This document shows positions 26,978 through 36,178 of a stretch of DNA of 64,000 nucleotides, one piece after another. This stretch comes from Corallococcus macrosporus (GTDB lineage: Bacteria; Myxococcota; Myxococcia; Myxococcales; Myxococcaceae). Where the stretch lies: assembly GCF_017302985.1 (NCBI RefSeq), contig NZ_JAFIMU010000013.1:124001-188000 (forward strand), written 5' to 3'. The position numbers and the translations under genes were made by a program. The notes beneath the pieces are model-generated. The model saw only the letters and a list, made by a program, of their open reading frames with translations, was not told the origin of the DNA and searched no databases. Within the stretch, counting starts at the first letter, position 1, and each line of letters starts with the position of its first letter.

Positions 26978-27922
26978 ATGTCCGACCTGTACGCCGTCCG
27001 CGTCCTCGGGGTGACCCGACGCGCCGTCCGCCTCGGGGTGAACCGCGTGCACCCTGACGCGGGGAAGCCCGCGCCTCACGCCGTATTCGCATTGATGTTG
27101 ATGTACGACCCCATCGCGAAGTCGGGGGACGCTGAGTTCAGCAAGTACCGCCATCTGAATGACTCGGCGCTCGCGCAAGCGATGGACGAGCGCGATGCCT
27201 TCGACAGCGCATGGATGAATGCGAACGCGCAGGCGTTCGTGTCGAAGGTGACGCGAAGCGGTTCCTTCCTGGACATCCAGCTGACGCATCCGGCGTGGGG
27301 AGAGCATTTGCGCAAGCGCATGGCGTGGCGCACGACCGCCTACGACGCCGGACCGGGCCTGCCCGCCGAGCCCCGGGCTCCCGCGGGGGAGCGCACGCGG
27401 GTCCAACGCTCACAAGACCCGGCGGCCGGCTTTCGCGTGGGCCCGCCACGCGACCCCGCATTCAAGCTCCCCGGCGCGTTCATTCCCCAGCACGGCCCGA
27501 ACAAGTACGTCGCCGACCCGGTGATTTCCGGCTCCGCCGCCATGGCGAAGGTGGCCGCGTCGATGATCGGTCAGCCGCTGCGGTTCGTGCCGAGGCGGGG
27601 ACAGCCAAATGTCGGCACGCTCGTCATGACGCACCCGAAGCGGGTGCTCTTCTACTTGGAGGGTGCGGACTGGCACCTCACGTCCCTGTTCGACTTCGAC
27701 GAACTGAAGTCTTTCGGCCGCGCGTGGCTCGTGGAGGAAGATGCGGCCCCGGCGAGTGGGCCGACCGCGCCCCCCAAGCGCGCAGGCGCGAAGAAGGCCG
27801 TGCGCAAGGCAGGAGCGCGGAAGGCCGTGAAGAAGGCGAGCAAGGTCGCGGCGAAGAAGAGAAAGCCGACGAAGGTGGGGAGCAAGGCAAAGAAGGTCGC
27901 GAAGGCGAAGCGAAGAGCCTGA
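26978..27922 (+). CDS. Hypothetical protein with histone H1-like Lys/Ala tail
   Basis: 314 residues. The N-terminal ~110 residues and a middle ~150-255 appear folded (HAVFALMLMYDPIAKSG, PKRVLFYLEGADWHLTSLF). They are joined by a Pro/Arg-rich linker (PAEPRAPAGERTRVQ). The last ~50 residues are almost only Lys, Ala, Arg and Val (GAKKAVRKAGARKAVKK, KKVAKAKRRA). Such tails are known from bacterial histone H1-like proteins and from nucleic-acid-binding enzymes, where they bind DNA or RNA without sequence preference. DNA binding is therefore inferred. Last gene of the run that starts with the oxidoreductase, 15 bp behind the zinc-ribbon gene. Confidence 0.72.
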   Translation: MSDLYAVRVLGVTRRAVRLGVNRVHPDAGKPAPHAVFALMLMYDPIAKSGDAEFSKYRHLNDSALAQAMDERDAFDSAWMNANAQAFVSKVTRSGSFLDIQLTHPAWGEHLRKRMAWRTTAYDAGPGLPAEPRAPAGERTRVQRSQDPAAGFRVGPPRDPAFKLPGAFIPQHGPNKYVADPVISGSAAMAKVAASMIGQPLRFVPRRGQPNVGTLVMTHPKRVLFYLEGADWHLTSLFDFDELKSFGRAWLVEEDAAPASGPTAPPKRAGAKKAVRKAGARKAVKKASKVAAKKRKPTKVGSKAKKVAKAKRRA

Positions 27923-28004
27923 GTCACCTGACACCTCGCGGTTTGATTTCATGGGCGTCAGACACCCCTGCGATGTTCCCGGGCTCACCCCCCAGGAGCA
28001 CCGC

Positions 28005-29426
28005 ATGTCCCTGTCGTCGTGGAAGGCATTGGTTGTCGTTCCCCTGTTTCTCTGTTTCGCGTGCAGCCCCGAAGTCGAGCCGGTGGAGACGGAGGCACCC
28101 GCAGCCGAGGCGTCCCAGTCCTCCGCGCTCACCGTGTATCCCGCTGGCTCCCTGCTGACGGCGCGTTATCAACACACCGCCACGCTGCTCTCCACTGGCA
28201 AGGTGCTGGTGGTGGGCGGCGGAACTCCCACGGAGACCGCGACCACGGAGCTGTATGACCCGGCCACCGCCACGTCGAGCGCCGGTCCCTCGCTGAGCTT
28301 CGCGCGCCGCTCGCACACCGCCACGCTGTTGCAGGACGGCAGCGTGCTCATCGTGGCCGGCATCGGGCCGGGCGGCATCCTGTCCTCGGTCGAGCGCTAT
28401 CAGCCCTCCACGAACTCCTGGACCACTGTCGCTCCCCTGCCCCGCATCAGCTACGGACACAGCGCCACGCTGCTCTCGGACGGGCGGGTGCTGGTGGTGG
28501 GCGGCGTGGGCGGTACGTCGGGCGGCACGTCGGCGCACCTCTACGACCCGGCCGCGAACACCTGGACCGCGACGGGCTCGCTCCCCTCCGCGATGGGCTT
28601 CCAGTCCGCGGTGCGGCTCGCGGATGGGCGCGTGCTCCTCTCGGGCGGCGGTACCAGCCTCGCCCAGCTCTGGACGCCGTCCACCGGCACCTGGACGGTC
28701 GTGGCGTCGATGAACCAAGCCCGTAACGACCACACCCTCCACCTGCTCCCCAGCGGGAAGGCGCTCGCCGTCGGCACCGAGACGATGACGGAGGCGTACG
28801 ACCCGGCCACCAACGTCTGGACGAACACCGGGAACACGGCGGTCCAGCACTTCTCCGCGCCGTCCGTCATGCGCCCCAACGGCACCATCCTCCTGGCCGG
28901 CGGCTCCTACAACAACACCACCGTGGAGCTGTACACGCCCTCCACCGGCGCCTGGGGCACGGTGGGGTCGCTCGCGCAGTCGCGCAGGAACCACCCCACC
29001 GTCGCGCTGCCGGACGGCCGCGTGCTGTTCCTGGGAGGAACGGGCACCAGCAGCACGGGCTCCATGGTGCCGATGGCCAGCATCGAGAAGTTCGACCTGT
29101 CTCCTCCCCCGTGCACGCCGACGACGTGCGCCGCGCAGGGCAAGAACTGCGGCACCATCTCCAACGGCTGTGGCGGCACGCTGAGCTGCGGCACTTGCGG
29201 TACGGGGCTGACGTGCACCAACAACGTCTGTGGAACGGGCACGCCCACCTCCTGCACCCATGACGTGTGCACGACTGGCACCGCGCTGAGCAATAGCTGC
29301 GGCACCTGCGCGAGCAAGGTCTGCGGCCTGGATCCGTTCTGCTGCAACTCGTCCTGGGACAGCATCTGTGTCAGCGAGGCCAACAGCAACTGCATCATCA
29401 CGCAGCCCGGCTGCGTCGCGCGGTAG
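28005..29426 (+). CDS. Kelch-repeat lipoprotein with Cys-rich C-terminal module
   Basis: 473 residues. The ATG at 28005 follows CAGGAG and begins a lipoprotein signal with lipobox CFAC. Seven kelch repeats follow (about 50-370), e.g. YQHTATLLSTGKVLVVGG, enough for one seven-bladed propeller. From about 380 the sequence is Cys-rich: a CxPTTC/KNCG/CGGTLSCGTC part, then C-HDVC-TG, CGTCASKVC, DPFCCNSSWDSICV. This last arrangement (C..C, CC, WDS.CV) is a module common behind secreted proteins of myxobacteria and relatives. A surface display protein is likely. It shares repeat type with 4076-7276 but not the C-terminal module. Confidence 0.87.
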   Translation: MSLSSWKALVVVPLFLCFACSPEVEPVETEAPAAEASQSSALTVYPAGSLLTARYQHTATLLSTGKVLVVGGGTPTETATTELYDPATATSSAGPSLSFARRSHTATLLQDGSVLIVAGIGPGGILSSVERYQPSTNSWTTVAPLPRISYGHSATLLSDGRVLVVGGVGGTSGGTSAHLYDPAANTWTATGSLPSAMGFQSAVRLADGRVLLSGGGTSLAQLWTPSTGTWTVVASMNQARNDHTLHLLPSGKALAVGTETMTEAYDPATNVWTNTGNTAVQHFSAPSVMRPNGTILLAGGSYNNTTVELYTPSTGAWGTVGSLAQSRRNHPTVALPDGRVLFLGGTGTSSTGSMVPMASIEKFDLSPPPCTPTTCAAQGKNCGTISNGCGGTLSCGTCGTGLTCTNNVCGTGTPTSCTHDVCTTGTALSNSCGTCASKVCGLDPFCCNSSWDSICVSEANSNCIITQPGCVAR

Positions 29427-29439
29427 CAACGGGCCCGGC

Positions 29440-29462
29440 GCGTCCGGCCAGCTCACGGACGC
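29440..29462 (+). terminator. Weak terminator-like stem
   Basis: GCGTCCG (29440-29446) and CGGACGC (29456-29462) with a 9-nt loop, 14 bp after the stop of the kelch gene. No T-tract, so moderate support only. Confidence 0.4.
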
Positions 29463-29579
29463 GGAGGGCCGCTTCACCCCGGGTCTGGAGCCACTGGCGG
29501 CACGGTGATGTCCCGTGTCCGCCAACCCCGGTACTTCTCCAACGAGGCCACGGTGGCCCTCTTGAACGGAGAAGAACCT

Positions 29580-30353
29580 GTGCGTGCTTCCTCGCTCCGC
29601 GTAGTCCTTCCTCGCTGGCTCGCCATGTGCCTGGTCTTCTTCGGAGCCCAGGCCTTCGCGCAATACACGTCCGTGCCGGACGGGTACGTCCTGCTCGGCA
29701 TCGGAACCTCGAACCGCTACCTGGTGGCCGGCGGCGCCAGGTTCTACATCCCTCCCGCGCAGCACTCCCTGTACTCCGGCGCCACCACCGTGGCGCTGTC
29801 CCAGGCCACCATCGACGCCATCACGCAGGTCCCCCAGGACGGCACGCTGATCCGTCAGAAGGGCACCGCGGAGATCTACGTCGTCGTGGGCCAGGCGTAC
29901 TGGTGGATTCCGTCGCCCACGGAGCTGGCCTATTGGGATGACTGGCGGATGGTCAATGACATCCCAAACAGCGACTGGCGTTCGCACTTCCTCAACGCCA
30001 CCTACAACCATGTCCTGGTCCAGGAGCGCTCGACGAGCCAGGTCTATCTCTGGGTGGCTGGCGCCAAGTACCCCGTCAACACCCCGGCGGATCTCGACTA
30101 CTTCGGGGGGTGGTCCAGCGTGAAGGTGATTCCGCTGGGGACCCTGGCCAGCACCACGTACGAGCCGTGGTGCGGAACGAACCTCCGGGAGCGTTCGAGC
30201 AGCACCGTCTACAACCTGGGGTACGTCAACAGCAGCTCCACCACCATGCGGAGGTCCGTCACGGCCAACCCCGCGAACAGTGTCGTTCCGGATGGTGCGC
30301 TGACCCCCGTCCCGGTGTTCAACGTCTCCGGCGGGCTCTCCTGCATCTGGTAG
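29580..30353 (+). CDS. Secreted repeat protein, hypothetical
   Basis: 257 residues from a GTG at 29580 with GGAG 8 nt upstream. A start at 29505 would put 25 unrelated residues before the signal peptide. The signal ends at QAFAQ. The mature part has three loosely related ~45-residue units with a V-x-G-A-x-(Y/F)-(W/P)-I-P pattern: RYLVAGGARFYIPP, IYVVVGQAYWWIPSP and VYLWVAGAKYPVNTP. Each is followed by an aromatic loop. Similar units occur in secreted wall-associated proteins. Function unknown; periplasmic or extracellular. Confidence 0.68.
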   Translation: MRASSLRVVLPRWLAMCLVFFGAQAFAQYTSVPDGYVLLGIGTSNRYLVAGGARFYIPPAQHSLYSGATTVALSQATIDAITQVPQDGTLIRQKGTAEIYVVVGQAYWWIPSPTELAYWDDWRMVNDIPNSDWRSHFLNATYNHVLVQERSTSQVYLWVAGAKYPVNTPADLDYFGGWSSVKVIPLGTLASTTYEPWCGTNLRERSSSTVYNLGYVNSSSTTMRRSVTANPANSVVPDGALTPVPVFNVSGGLSCIW

Positions 30354-30395
30354 CCCACGGTAAACACAGCACAACACGACAACAAGGGAGGACAC

Positions 30396-30767
30396 ATGTC
30401 TCGACTGGGAATGCTTCTGGTGGGTGCGCTGGCCCTGGGTCTGACCGCGTGCGGAGGCCCCGAGCAGGCGGAGGACAGCACCGAGCCCATGATGGCGTCG
30501 GCGCAGCAGGAACTGACGCAGTACTGTGGCCTGAACTGCCCGGGCGGTCAGCACCCGACGGCCTACCTGTGCAGCAGTTCGTGTGGCAGCTTCTGCACCA
30601 ACACCAACAACGCGGTCCAGTGCGACAACAACACGGGCGCGTCCTTCACCTCGTGCGGCACGACCTGCCCTTCGCCGTACCGGGTCACCAGCACGTACGG
30701 CTCCTACAACTGCAGCAAGACCATTCCGTACCTGAGCGGCAACAACACCGTCATCTGCACCCTGTGA
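30396..30767 (+). CDS. Small Cys-rich lipoprotein
   Basis: 123 residues. Lipoprotein signal with lipobox LTAC (Cys19), AGGGAGG ribosome site just upstream. After an acidic linker the mature domain has ten Cys in about 80 residues (QYCGLNCPGG, LCSSSCGSFC, SCGTTCP, NCSK, VICTL), almost surely disulphide-bonded. No family assignment. It follows the 29580-30353 gene by 42 bp and may share its message. Confidence 0.7.
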   Translation: MSRLGMLLVGALALGLTACGGPEQAEDSTEPMMASAQQELTQYCGLNCPGGQHPTAYLCSSSCGSFCTNTNNAVQCDNNTGASFTSCGTTCPSPYRVTSTYGSYNCSKTIPYLSGNNTVICTL

Positions 30768-31124
30768 GCGATGGCGCCTGAGGCGGACAAGGCCTCACCT
30801 CGGCCGAAATGCGCGGTGGGCTGGCGGCTCGCGAGCGTCGCCAGTCCACTGTCATGAGGTTCGTCCGCCTTCGCGCCTCGCGTCCCCCTCCGCGGTCCTT
30901 CTACACCGGCTTGGCGGTGGCTGACGCTGGACGGCCCCCAGGGCAAGGCGCCGTTGGACAGGAATTTGATTTCAAGGGCGGGGTTACGTCTCCAGGCTGA
31001 AGCCGAATTCGGCCCGCCTCACTGCGTGACTGTTGCACACCAACGCCTACGCACCGCCCGCCTCCTGAAACCCTCCGCACTGATGAGTCGGAGTCTCGGG
31101 AGCCTCAATCCTCCTGGAAACCAC
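30768..31124. other. Intergenic region, 357 bp
   Basis: Separates the small lipoprotein from the SLATT-like gene, on the same strand. It should carry the promoter of the SLATT-like/caspase-like operon. In-frame sequence upstream of 31125 stays open back to 30954 but has no coding look. A weak TGAGGC/GCCTCA stem lies at 30780-30798. No RNA gene or repeat seen. Confidence 0.45.
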
Positions 31125-31787
31125 ATGACGCTGGCCTATCCTTCCGACGAATCGTCGCAAAGCGCCCCCGTCAACGAGCTGGTGACGCTGCTCTCGCGGT
31201 ACGACCCTCTGGCGCGGGCGCGCATCAAGCGGGCCTTTCCTTTGGATGGTTTCCTGCTCGGCGTGACGCCGCCGGAGGAGCCCCCGCGCGGCTTGACCCT
31301 GCCGGAGCTCCGGATGCGCGCGGAGGTGGCGGACGAGGGCCTCAGAACGGCCGTGCGGCTCGCGCGCCTCTGGCACCCGCTCCTGCATCGCCGGGCCAAG
31401 CGCTCCCAGGTGATCCGGCTCATCGGGCAGCTGCTCACCCTGGTTGGAGGCGCGAGCTTCCTGCTCTCGCTGGCCGAGCAGTACCCGCAGCTGCGCCTCG
31501 TGCTGGGCGGGCTCACCTGCCTGGGCTCGTTGGCGGCCCTCTTCTCGAAGAGCGTGGGGCAGGCCCTCTGGGGCGAGCGAGTCGCGGGCGAGGCACTGGT
31601 GACGCTCGTCGAGACACGTGTGCTGGGCGAACAGCTCCTCAACAACCTGCGGGCATGGCGGAGCGCCGGGCTGGACCTGGAGTATGGCAAGGAACTCATC
31701 GGCCAGGCCAACGAGCTCGCCCGCCGGCTGCTGGACGTCGGAGTGACGTCGGGTGCTTACGACGGAGAGGAGGAGCAGTTGCGATGA
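31125..31787 (+). CDS. Two-TM SLATT-like membrane protein
   Basis: 220 residues. An N-terminal cytoplasmic helical part (about 1-95; HPLLHRRAKRSQ just before the membrane) is followed by two hydrophobic helices at about 100-121 (VIRLIGQLLTLVGGASFLL) and 130-150 (LRLVLGGLTCLGSLAALFS). A long charged C-terminal helix region comes next (EALVTLVETRVLGEQLL, AGLDLEYGKELIGQANELA). Two TMs close together with a C-terminal coiled region are the layout of SLATT domains, proposed pore-forming effectors of bacterial conflict systems. Similarity is by layout, not by a strong motif. The stop overlaps the ATG of the next gene (ATGA), so the pair is translationally coupled. Confidence 0.6.
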   Translation: MTLAYPSDESSQSAPVNELVTLLSRYDPLARARIKRAFPLDGFLLGVTPPEEPPRGLTLPELRMRAEVADEGLRTAVRLARLWHPLLHRRAKRSQVIRLIGQLLTLVGGASFLLSLAEQYPQLRLVLGGLTCLGSLAALFSKSVGQALWGERVAGEALVTLVETRVLGEQLLNNLRAWRSAGLDLEYGKELIGQANELARRLLDVGVTSGAYDGEEEQLR

Positions 31788-33283
31788 ACGCCAACCTCCT
31801 GGGCCGCGTGACGCGTTCGGCGGTTACCCTGCTGCTCGCGGTGTTCCCGCTCGTGGCAGCGCCTGCTCCGCGCTCCTTGGGGATCTCCAAGCTGGAGTTC
31901 AGTTGGGGCTCCAAGCTGCTTCTCGGCGAGTCGCTCCGGTTCTCCTGGGAGCCACTTCTTGGCCATGAACTGACCCCCGGGTCCTTCCGAGGAATCCTCG
32001 CAGACGAGCGGGTCTGGCGGCCCCCGCGTCTGAACGGAGCGATGACCGAGGCGCCGCTCCACCTCCAGGTTGAGCGGGAAGTAGAGTTCCTCCTGGGGAC
32101 GCTCTCTCTTCCCACAAAGACTCCGGCTTTCGAATCGCTTGAGTTCCGGGCAACCGCGGAGAGCGCACAGACCGTCGCGTCCAAGGCTCAGCAGCACCAG
32201 TGGGAGAGGTGGCTCCACATCTCCAGCAGCCACGACCGGCTGGTCCTGCGCTGGGACTCCATGGAGAAGAGGGGCCGGTACGGAATGCCTGAGGTGGTTT
32301 TTTTCAGGAAGGAGGCTTTGGTTCAGGGGGAGACCGTGGCCCAGGCGGGGGAGCGCGGGGTGAATTCAATCCTCTCCAGGCATCTCCTGATGGAGAACTC
32401 CTTCGGCTTCGAGCGAAGCAGAGCCCTCGTCTTGGAACCGCGCCGTCCCGTGGACGTCGACCTGGGGCGTCACCACATCATCCTCGACGTCTCGGTGGCC
32501 GCAGATACCCGTGGACTGGACCTGCCCGCCTCTGAATCGGTGTACGTACACACGCGGGATGGCCAACTGATGCCTGCGCACCCCTGGCAGGACGCGCAAG
32601 GCAAGACCCACTTCGACGTCGTCGTGGCGCCGAACCTCACCTTGCGGCCGAACGGCCGGCCCGAGTTGCTGGAGGACTTCGAAGGCCTTGGCCGGATGCG
32701 GTTCCGGGAGGATGACGTCCGAATCGCCTCGTTGGTGGACGACTTCCAGACGAACCGTGTCATCGCGGAGAACTTCTCGGGCAAGCTCCTGCCCATCCAG
32801 GAGCCCTCGCTCAACGGGCTGAGGCAGACGTTCAGCGAGAGCCAGGGACGGATGCTGGTGCTGGTGGCGCACCGCGAGGGCGCCCATCTCGTCTGGCGGA
32901 ATTTGCGTGGCGGCGGCGAGAAGCGCATCGACATCGGCAAGGTCCTGCACCTTGCCAGGACCACGAATACCCGGCTGTTGCTGGCGACATGCGAGGCCGC
33001 CGTGGTGGTAGGTGAAGGCCCCACTACCGTCATCAACAGCCTGGCGTGGCTGCGCCGGCTGTCGCACGCAGTCAAGGCTCCCACCTATCGGGGCGTCTTT
33101 GAGCGGCTCGCCACCGAAGAAGCCCCATTCCTCGTGGGGGAATCGACCATCAAGGGGGCGCAGGACGTCTTCGAGGCCTCGGTCGTGCGCTCACGCACCC
33201 GTCGTGCAGTTCAGGGGGCCCTCATCACGGTGTACCTGCTGTGGGAGGTTGACGAAGAGCCTGCCCTCCAGCCCCATCGTTAG
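31784..33283 (+). CDS. Exported protein with CHAT/caspase-like His/Cys arrangement
   Basis: 499 residues. An N-terminal hydrophobic segment (VTLLLAVFPLVAAPAPR, about 14-30) acts as signal peptide or anchor. Residues ~30-330 are beta-rich and unassigned. From about 345 the order resembles a caspase-fold core: a strand ending in His (RMLVLVAHREGAH, His363 and His368), a charged helix (RIDIGKVLHLAR), then a strand ending in Cys (TRLLLATCEAA, Cys403), as in CHAT LxxCEtA motifs. The usual GHG after the His strand is absent, so activity is uncertain. It ends with a hydrophobic strand (GALITVYLLWEV). Coupled to the SLATT-like gene by a 4-bp overlap. A membrane effector plus protease-type sensor pair is the inferred reading. 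Confidence 0.5.
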   Translation: MNANLLGRVTRSAVTLLLAVFPLVAAPAPRSLGISKLEFSWGSKLLLGESLRFSWEPLLGHELTPGSFRGILADERVWRPPRLNGAMTEAPLHLQVEREVEFLLGTLSLPTKTPAFESLEFRATAESAQTVASKAQQHQWERWLHISSSHDRLVLRWDSMEKRGRYGMPEVVFFRKEALVQGETVAQAGERGVNSILSRHLLMENSFGFERSRALVLEPRRPVDVDLGRHHIILDVSVAADTRGLDLPASESVYVHTRDGQLMPAHPWQDAQGKTHFDVVVAPNLTLRPNGRPELLEDFEGLGRMRFREDDVRIASLVDDFQTNRVIAENFSGKLLPIQEPSLNGLRQTFSESQGRMLVLVAHREGAHLVWRNLRGGGEKRIDIGKVLHLARTTNTRLLLATCEAAVVVGEGPTTVINSLAWLRRLSHAVKAPTYRGVFERLATEEAPFLVGESTIKGAQDVFEASVVRSRTRRAVQGALITVYLLWEVDEEPALQPHR

Positions 33284-33429
33284 GGCGCTACGGGCTGAAG
33301 CCCACGGCCAGGAGAAGGCGTTGCCCACACCTGTCGGCCTCGCCGTCAAACGGGCCTGTGACATTCGGTCCGGGCCGTGGATTTGGGCGCGCTGAAGCAG
33401 ACGCCGCATCCCGTATGCTCCGCCGCCCC

Positions 33430-36177
33430 ATGTCCCCGAATCTGAAAGCCCGAAGCGCGCTCGCCGCGGCCTCGCTCCTGCTGGCGTCTCCGGCACTGGC
33501 GCAGGCACCGCAGGCCGACGCGCCGCCCACGGAAGCGGCCGCGCAGGCCCAGCCCGTGATGACGAAGCCTCCGGCGCTGCTGCAGCAGGTGGAGGCCGCC
33601 TACCCTCCCGAGGCGCTCGCGGAGGGGCTCACCGCGTCCGTGCGCCTCATCATCACCATCGCCGCGGACGGCAGCGTGTCGGACGTGCTGCCCACGGAGC
33701 CCGCGGGCCATGGCTTCGACGAGGCGGCCATCGCGGCGGTGCGCCAGTTCCGCTTCTCCCCCGCGGAGGTGGACGGAGTGCCCGCGCCCGTGCAGGTGGA
33801 GTACATCTACCACTTCACCCTCGCCGCGCCTCCGGAGCAGACCCCGGGGCCGGAGCAGCAGGCGCAGGCGGCGCCGAAGGCCACGCTGACCGGGCAGCTC
33901 ATCTCTCGAGGCAGCCGCTCGCGGGTGGCAGGCGCCACCGTGCGCTGCGGTGACGACCCGGAGGCCCCCGAGGCCATCTCCGACGCGGACGGCCGCTTCA
34001 CGCTGGAGGTGCCGCCCGGCGAGTGCGCGGTGCGCGTGGTGGCGTCCGGCTTCCAGCTCTACCAGACGAAGGAGCAGCTCCAGGCGAACGAGACGACGGA
34101 GGTGAACTTCTTCCTCGCGCCCACCGCCGGCGCGCTGGAGACCGTCGTTCGCTCCGAGCGCCCGAAGAAGGAGGTCGTGCGCCGGACCATCACGCGTCAG
34201 GAGGCGCAGAAGACGCCGGGCACCTTCGGCGACCCCATCCGCGTCATCCAGACCCTGCCGGGCGTGGCGCGCGCGCCCTTCATCTCCGGCCAGTTGCTGG
34301 TGCGCGGCTCCAACCCCGGCCAGACGGCGACGATGATGGACGGGGTCAGCATCCCCCTCCTCTTCCACCTCCTCGGCGGTCCCTCGGTGGTGAACGCCGA
34401 GTTCATCGACCAGCTCGACTTCTTCCCGGGCGGCTACGGCAGCCAGTACGGCCGCGCGGTGGGCGGCATCGTGGAGGTGGGCACGCGCAAGGGCGCCGCC
34501 GACACGTTCCACGGCTCCGTGAAGGTGGACCTGCTGGACGCGGGCTTCTTCCTGGAGGCGCCCGTGACGGACGGCATCAGCGTGGCCGCCGCCGCGCGGC
34601 GCTCGTACATCGACACGCTGTTGCCGCTGGTGCTCCCCAAGGACGAGGGCAGCACGCTGTCCGTGGTGCCGCGCTACTGGGACTACCAGGTGCGCGTGGA
34701 CTTCGGCGCGAAGCGGGATGCCCGCACGGAGGAGGAGGCGCAGGCCCAGGCGGGCGGCGCGCGCAGCACCGGCTACGTCATGGCCTTCGGCAGTGACGAC
34801 CAGCTGCGCCTGGTGTCCTCCGGACCGGAGACGGAGCGCGACCTGACGGTGGACACGCACACCCTCTTCCACCGCCTCAAGGGCGACTGGACGTACCGCA
34901 AGGGCGCGCTCACGTCCGTCTTCACGCCGTACGTGGGCTACGACGGCACCAGCTTCAAGTTCGGCGCCGCGAAGCAGGACGGCGTGGGCTACACGGTGGG
35001 CGCGCGCGAGGTGCTGGGCCTGGAGCTGTCCTCCGCGCTCACGGTGCGCACCGGCCTGGACATCGTCTACGAGCACCAGTCCTTCGACGTGGAGTTCCCC
35101 GCGCCGGAGAACTTCGAGTACGTGGCCTTCCCCGGCGCCGAGTCCGTGGGCGAGCTGCTGGTGGAGAAGATTGGCCTCGGGTCCTTCGACGGCGCGCTCT
35201 TCGTGGAGGCGGACCTGAAGGTGGGGAAGTTCACCTTCACCCCCGGCGTACGCGGCAACTACCAGCTCGCGGGCGACGCGCGGAACCTGGTGCTGGATCC
35301 CCGGCTGTGGGTGCGCTTCGAGGCCACCGAGCGCACCCAGCTCAAGGGCTCGCTCGGCCTCTACAGCCAGCCGGCGGAGACGTTCCGCTTCATCACCCTG
35401 CCCTACGGCAACCCGGAGCTCGCGTACCAGCGGGCGTTCCAGAGCAGCCTCGGCGTGGAGCACCGGCTGACGGACGTGCTCAACGTGGACGTGACGGGCT
35501 TCTTCAACCGCCGCTACAACAACATCGCGGCGCCCGGGGAGCTGCGCTCGCTGCCGGGCGGAGGCGTCATCCAGGTGCCGTACTCCAACCAGGGCATCGG
35601 CCGCGCCCTGGGCCTGGAGGTGATGGTGAAGAAGCAGCGCGCGTCCGCTTCCGACCGGTGGTCCGGCTGGCTGTCGTACACCTTCAGCCAGTCCCTGGAT
35701 GGACGCGCGGGCCCTGCTCCCGAGGACAACGGGAGCGGCTTTGGCGGAGGCTTCGGCGGCAACGGCGACGACACGTACGGCCTCAGCCCCTTCGACCAGA
35801 CGCACATCCTCACGCTGGTGAGCAACTACGTGCTGGGCAACGGCTGGGAGCTGGGCGGGCGCTTCCGCTACACCACCGGCCGTCCGACGACGCCCATCGC
35901 CCACTCGTACGACCTGTACCAGGTGGACAGAAACCGCTTCAACGGCACGTACGGCCCCTATGCCTCCGCGCGCACGTCCGGCTTCCACCAGTTGGACATG
36001 CGGCTGGACAAGAGCTGGCAGTTCCAGAGCTGGACCCTGGGGGTCTACCTGGACGTGCAGAACCTCTACAACGCGGAGAACGTCGAGTTCACCTTCGCTG
36101 ACTACCGGCAGCGCCGGGAGTACGAGGTGCCCGGCATCCCCATCCTCCCCGTGGTGGGCGTGAAAGGAAGCTTCTGA
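33430..36177 (+). CDS. TonB-dependent receptor with N-terminal TonB C-terminal domain
   Basis: 915 residues from the ATG at 33430 (a second ATG lies at 33415). Sec signal ending at PALAQA. Order: TonB C-terminal domain (about 45-125; VEAAYPPEAL, IAADGSVSDV, AVRQFRFSPAEVDG), carboxypeptidase-regulatory-like domain (about 150-225; TLTGQLISRG, SDADGRFTLEVPPGE), plug (about 255-340; QTLPGVARAP, QLLVRGSNPGQT, FPGGYGSQYGR), then the 22-strand barrel with terminal Phe. Receptors of this type import scarce nutrients through the outer membrane using the energy of the inner-membrane Ton complex. A TonB-type domain inside the receptor is unusual and typical of myxobacteria. The substrate is unknown. The lipoprotein gene 36179-37102 starts 1 bp after its stop. 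Confidence 0.9.
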   Translation: MSPNLKARSALAAASLLLASPALAQAPQADAPPTEAAAQAQPVMTKPPALLQQVEAAYPPEALAEGLTASVRLIITIAADGSVSDVLPTEPAGHGFDEAAIAAVRQFRFSPAEVDGVPAPVQVEYIYHFTLAAPPEQTPGPEQQAQAAPKATLTGQLISRGSRSRVAGATVRCGDDPEAPEAISDADGRFTLEVPPGECAVRVVASGFQLYQTKEQLQANETTEVNFFLAPTAGALETVVRSERPKKEVVRRTITRQEAQKTPGTFGDPIRVIQTLPGVARAPFISGQLLVRGSNPGQTATMMDGVSIPLLFHLLGGPSVVNAEFIDQLDFFPGGYGSQYGRAVGGIVEVGTRKGAADTFHGSVKVDLLDAGFFLEAPVTDGISVAAAARRSYIDTLLPLVLPKDEGSTLSVVPRYWDYQVRVDFGAKRDARTEEEAQAQAGGARSTGYVMAFGSDDQLRLVSSGPETERDLTVDTHTLFHRLKGDWTYRKGALTSVFTPYVGYDGTSFKFGAAKQDGVGYTVGAREVLGLELSSALTVRTGLDIVYEHQSFDVEFPAPENFEYVAFPGAESVGELLVEKIGLGSFDGALFVEADLKVGKFTFTPGVRGNYQLAGDARNLVLDPRLWVRFEATERTQLKGSLGLYSQPAETFRFITLPYGNPELAYQRAFQSSLGVEHRLTDVLNVDVTGFFNRRYNNIAAPGELRSLPGGGVIQVPYSNQGIGRALGLEVMVKKQRASASDRWSGWLSYTFSQSLDGRAGPAPEDNGSGFGGGFGGNGDDTYGLSPFDQTHILTLVSNYVLGNGWELGGRFRYTTGRPTTPIAHSYDLYQVDRNRFNGTYGPYASARTSGFHQLDMRLDKSWQFQSWTLGVYLDVQNLYNAENVEFTFADYRQRREYEVPGIPILPVVGVKGSF

Positions 36178-36178
36178 C

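Noticed and set aside
29427-29510. Possible remnant of a carboxypeptidase-regulatory-like domain (SGQLTDAEGRFTPG)
   Set aside because: Only ~20 residues resemble the motif, with no start and a stop soon after. It overlaps a terminator-like stem and may be chance.
27924-30554. 876-residue minus-strand open frame over the second kelch region
   Set aside because: Arg/Gly/Ala-rich antisense composition. The plus strand carries clear signal peptides, kelch repeats and ribosome sites.
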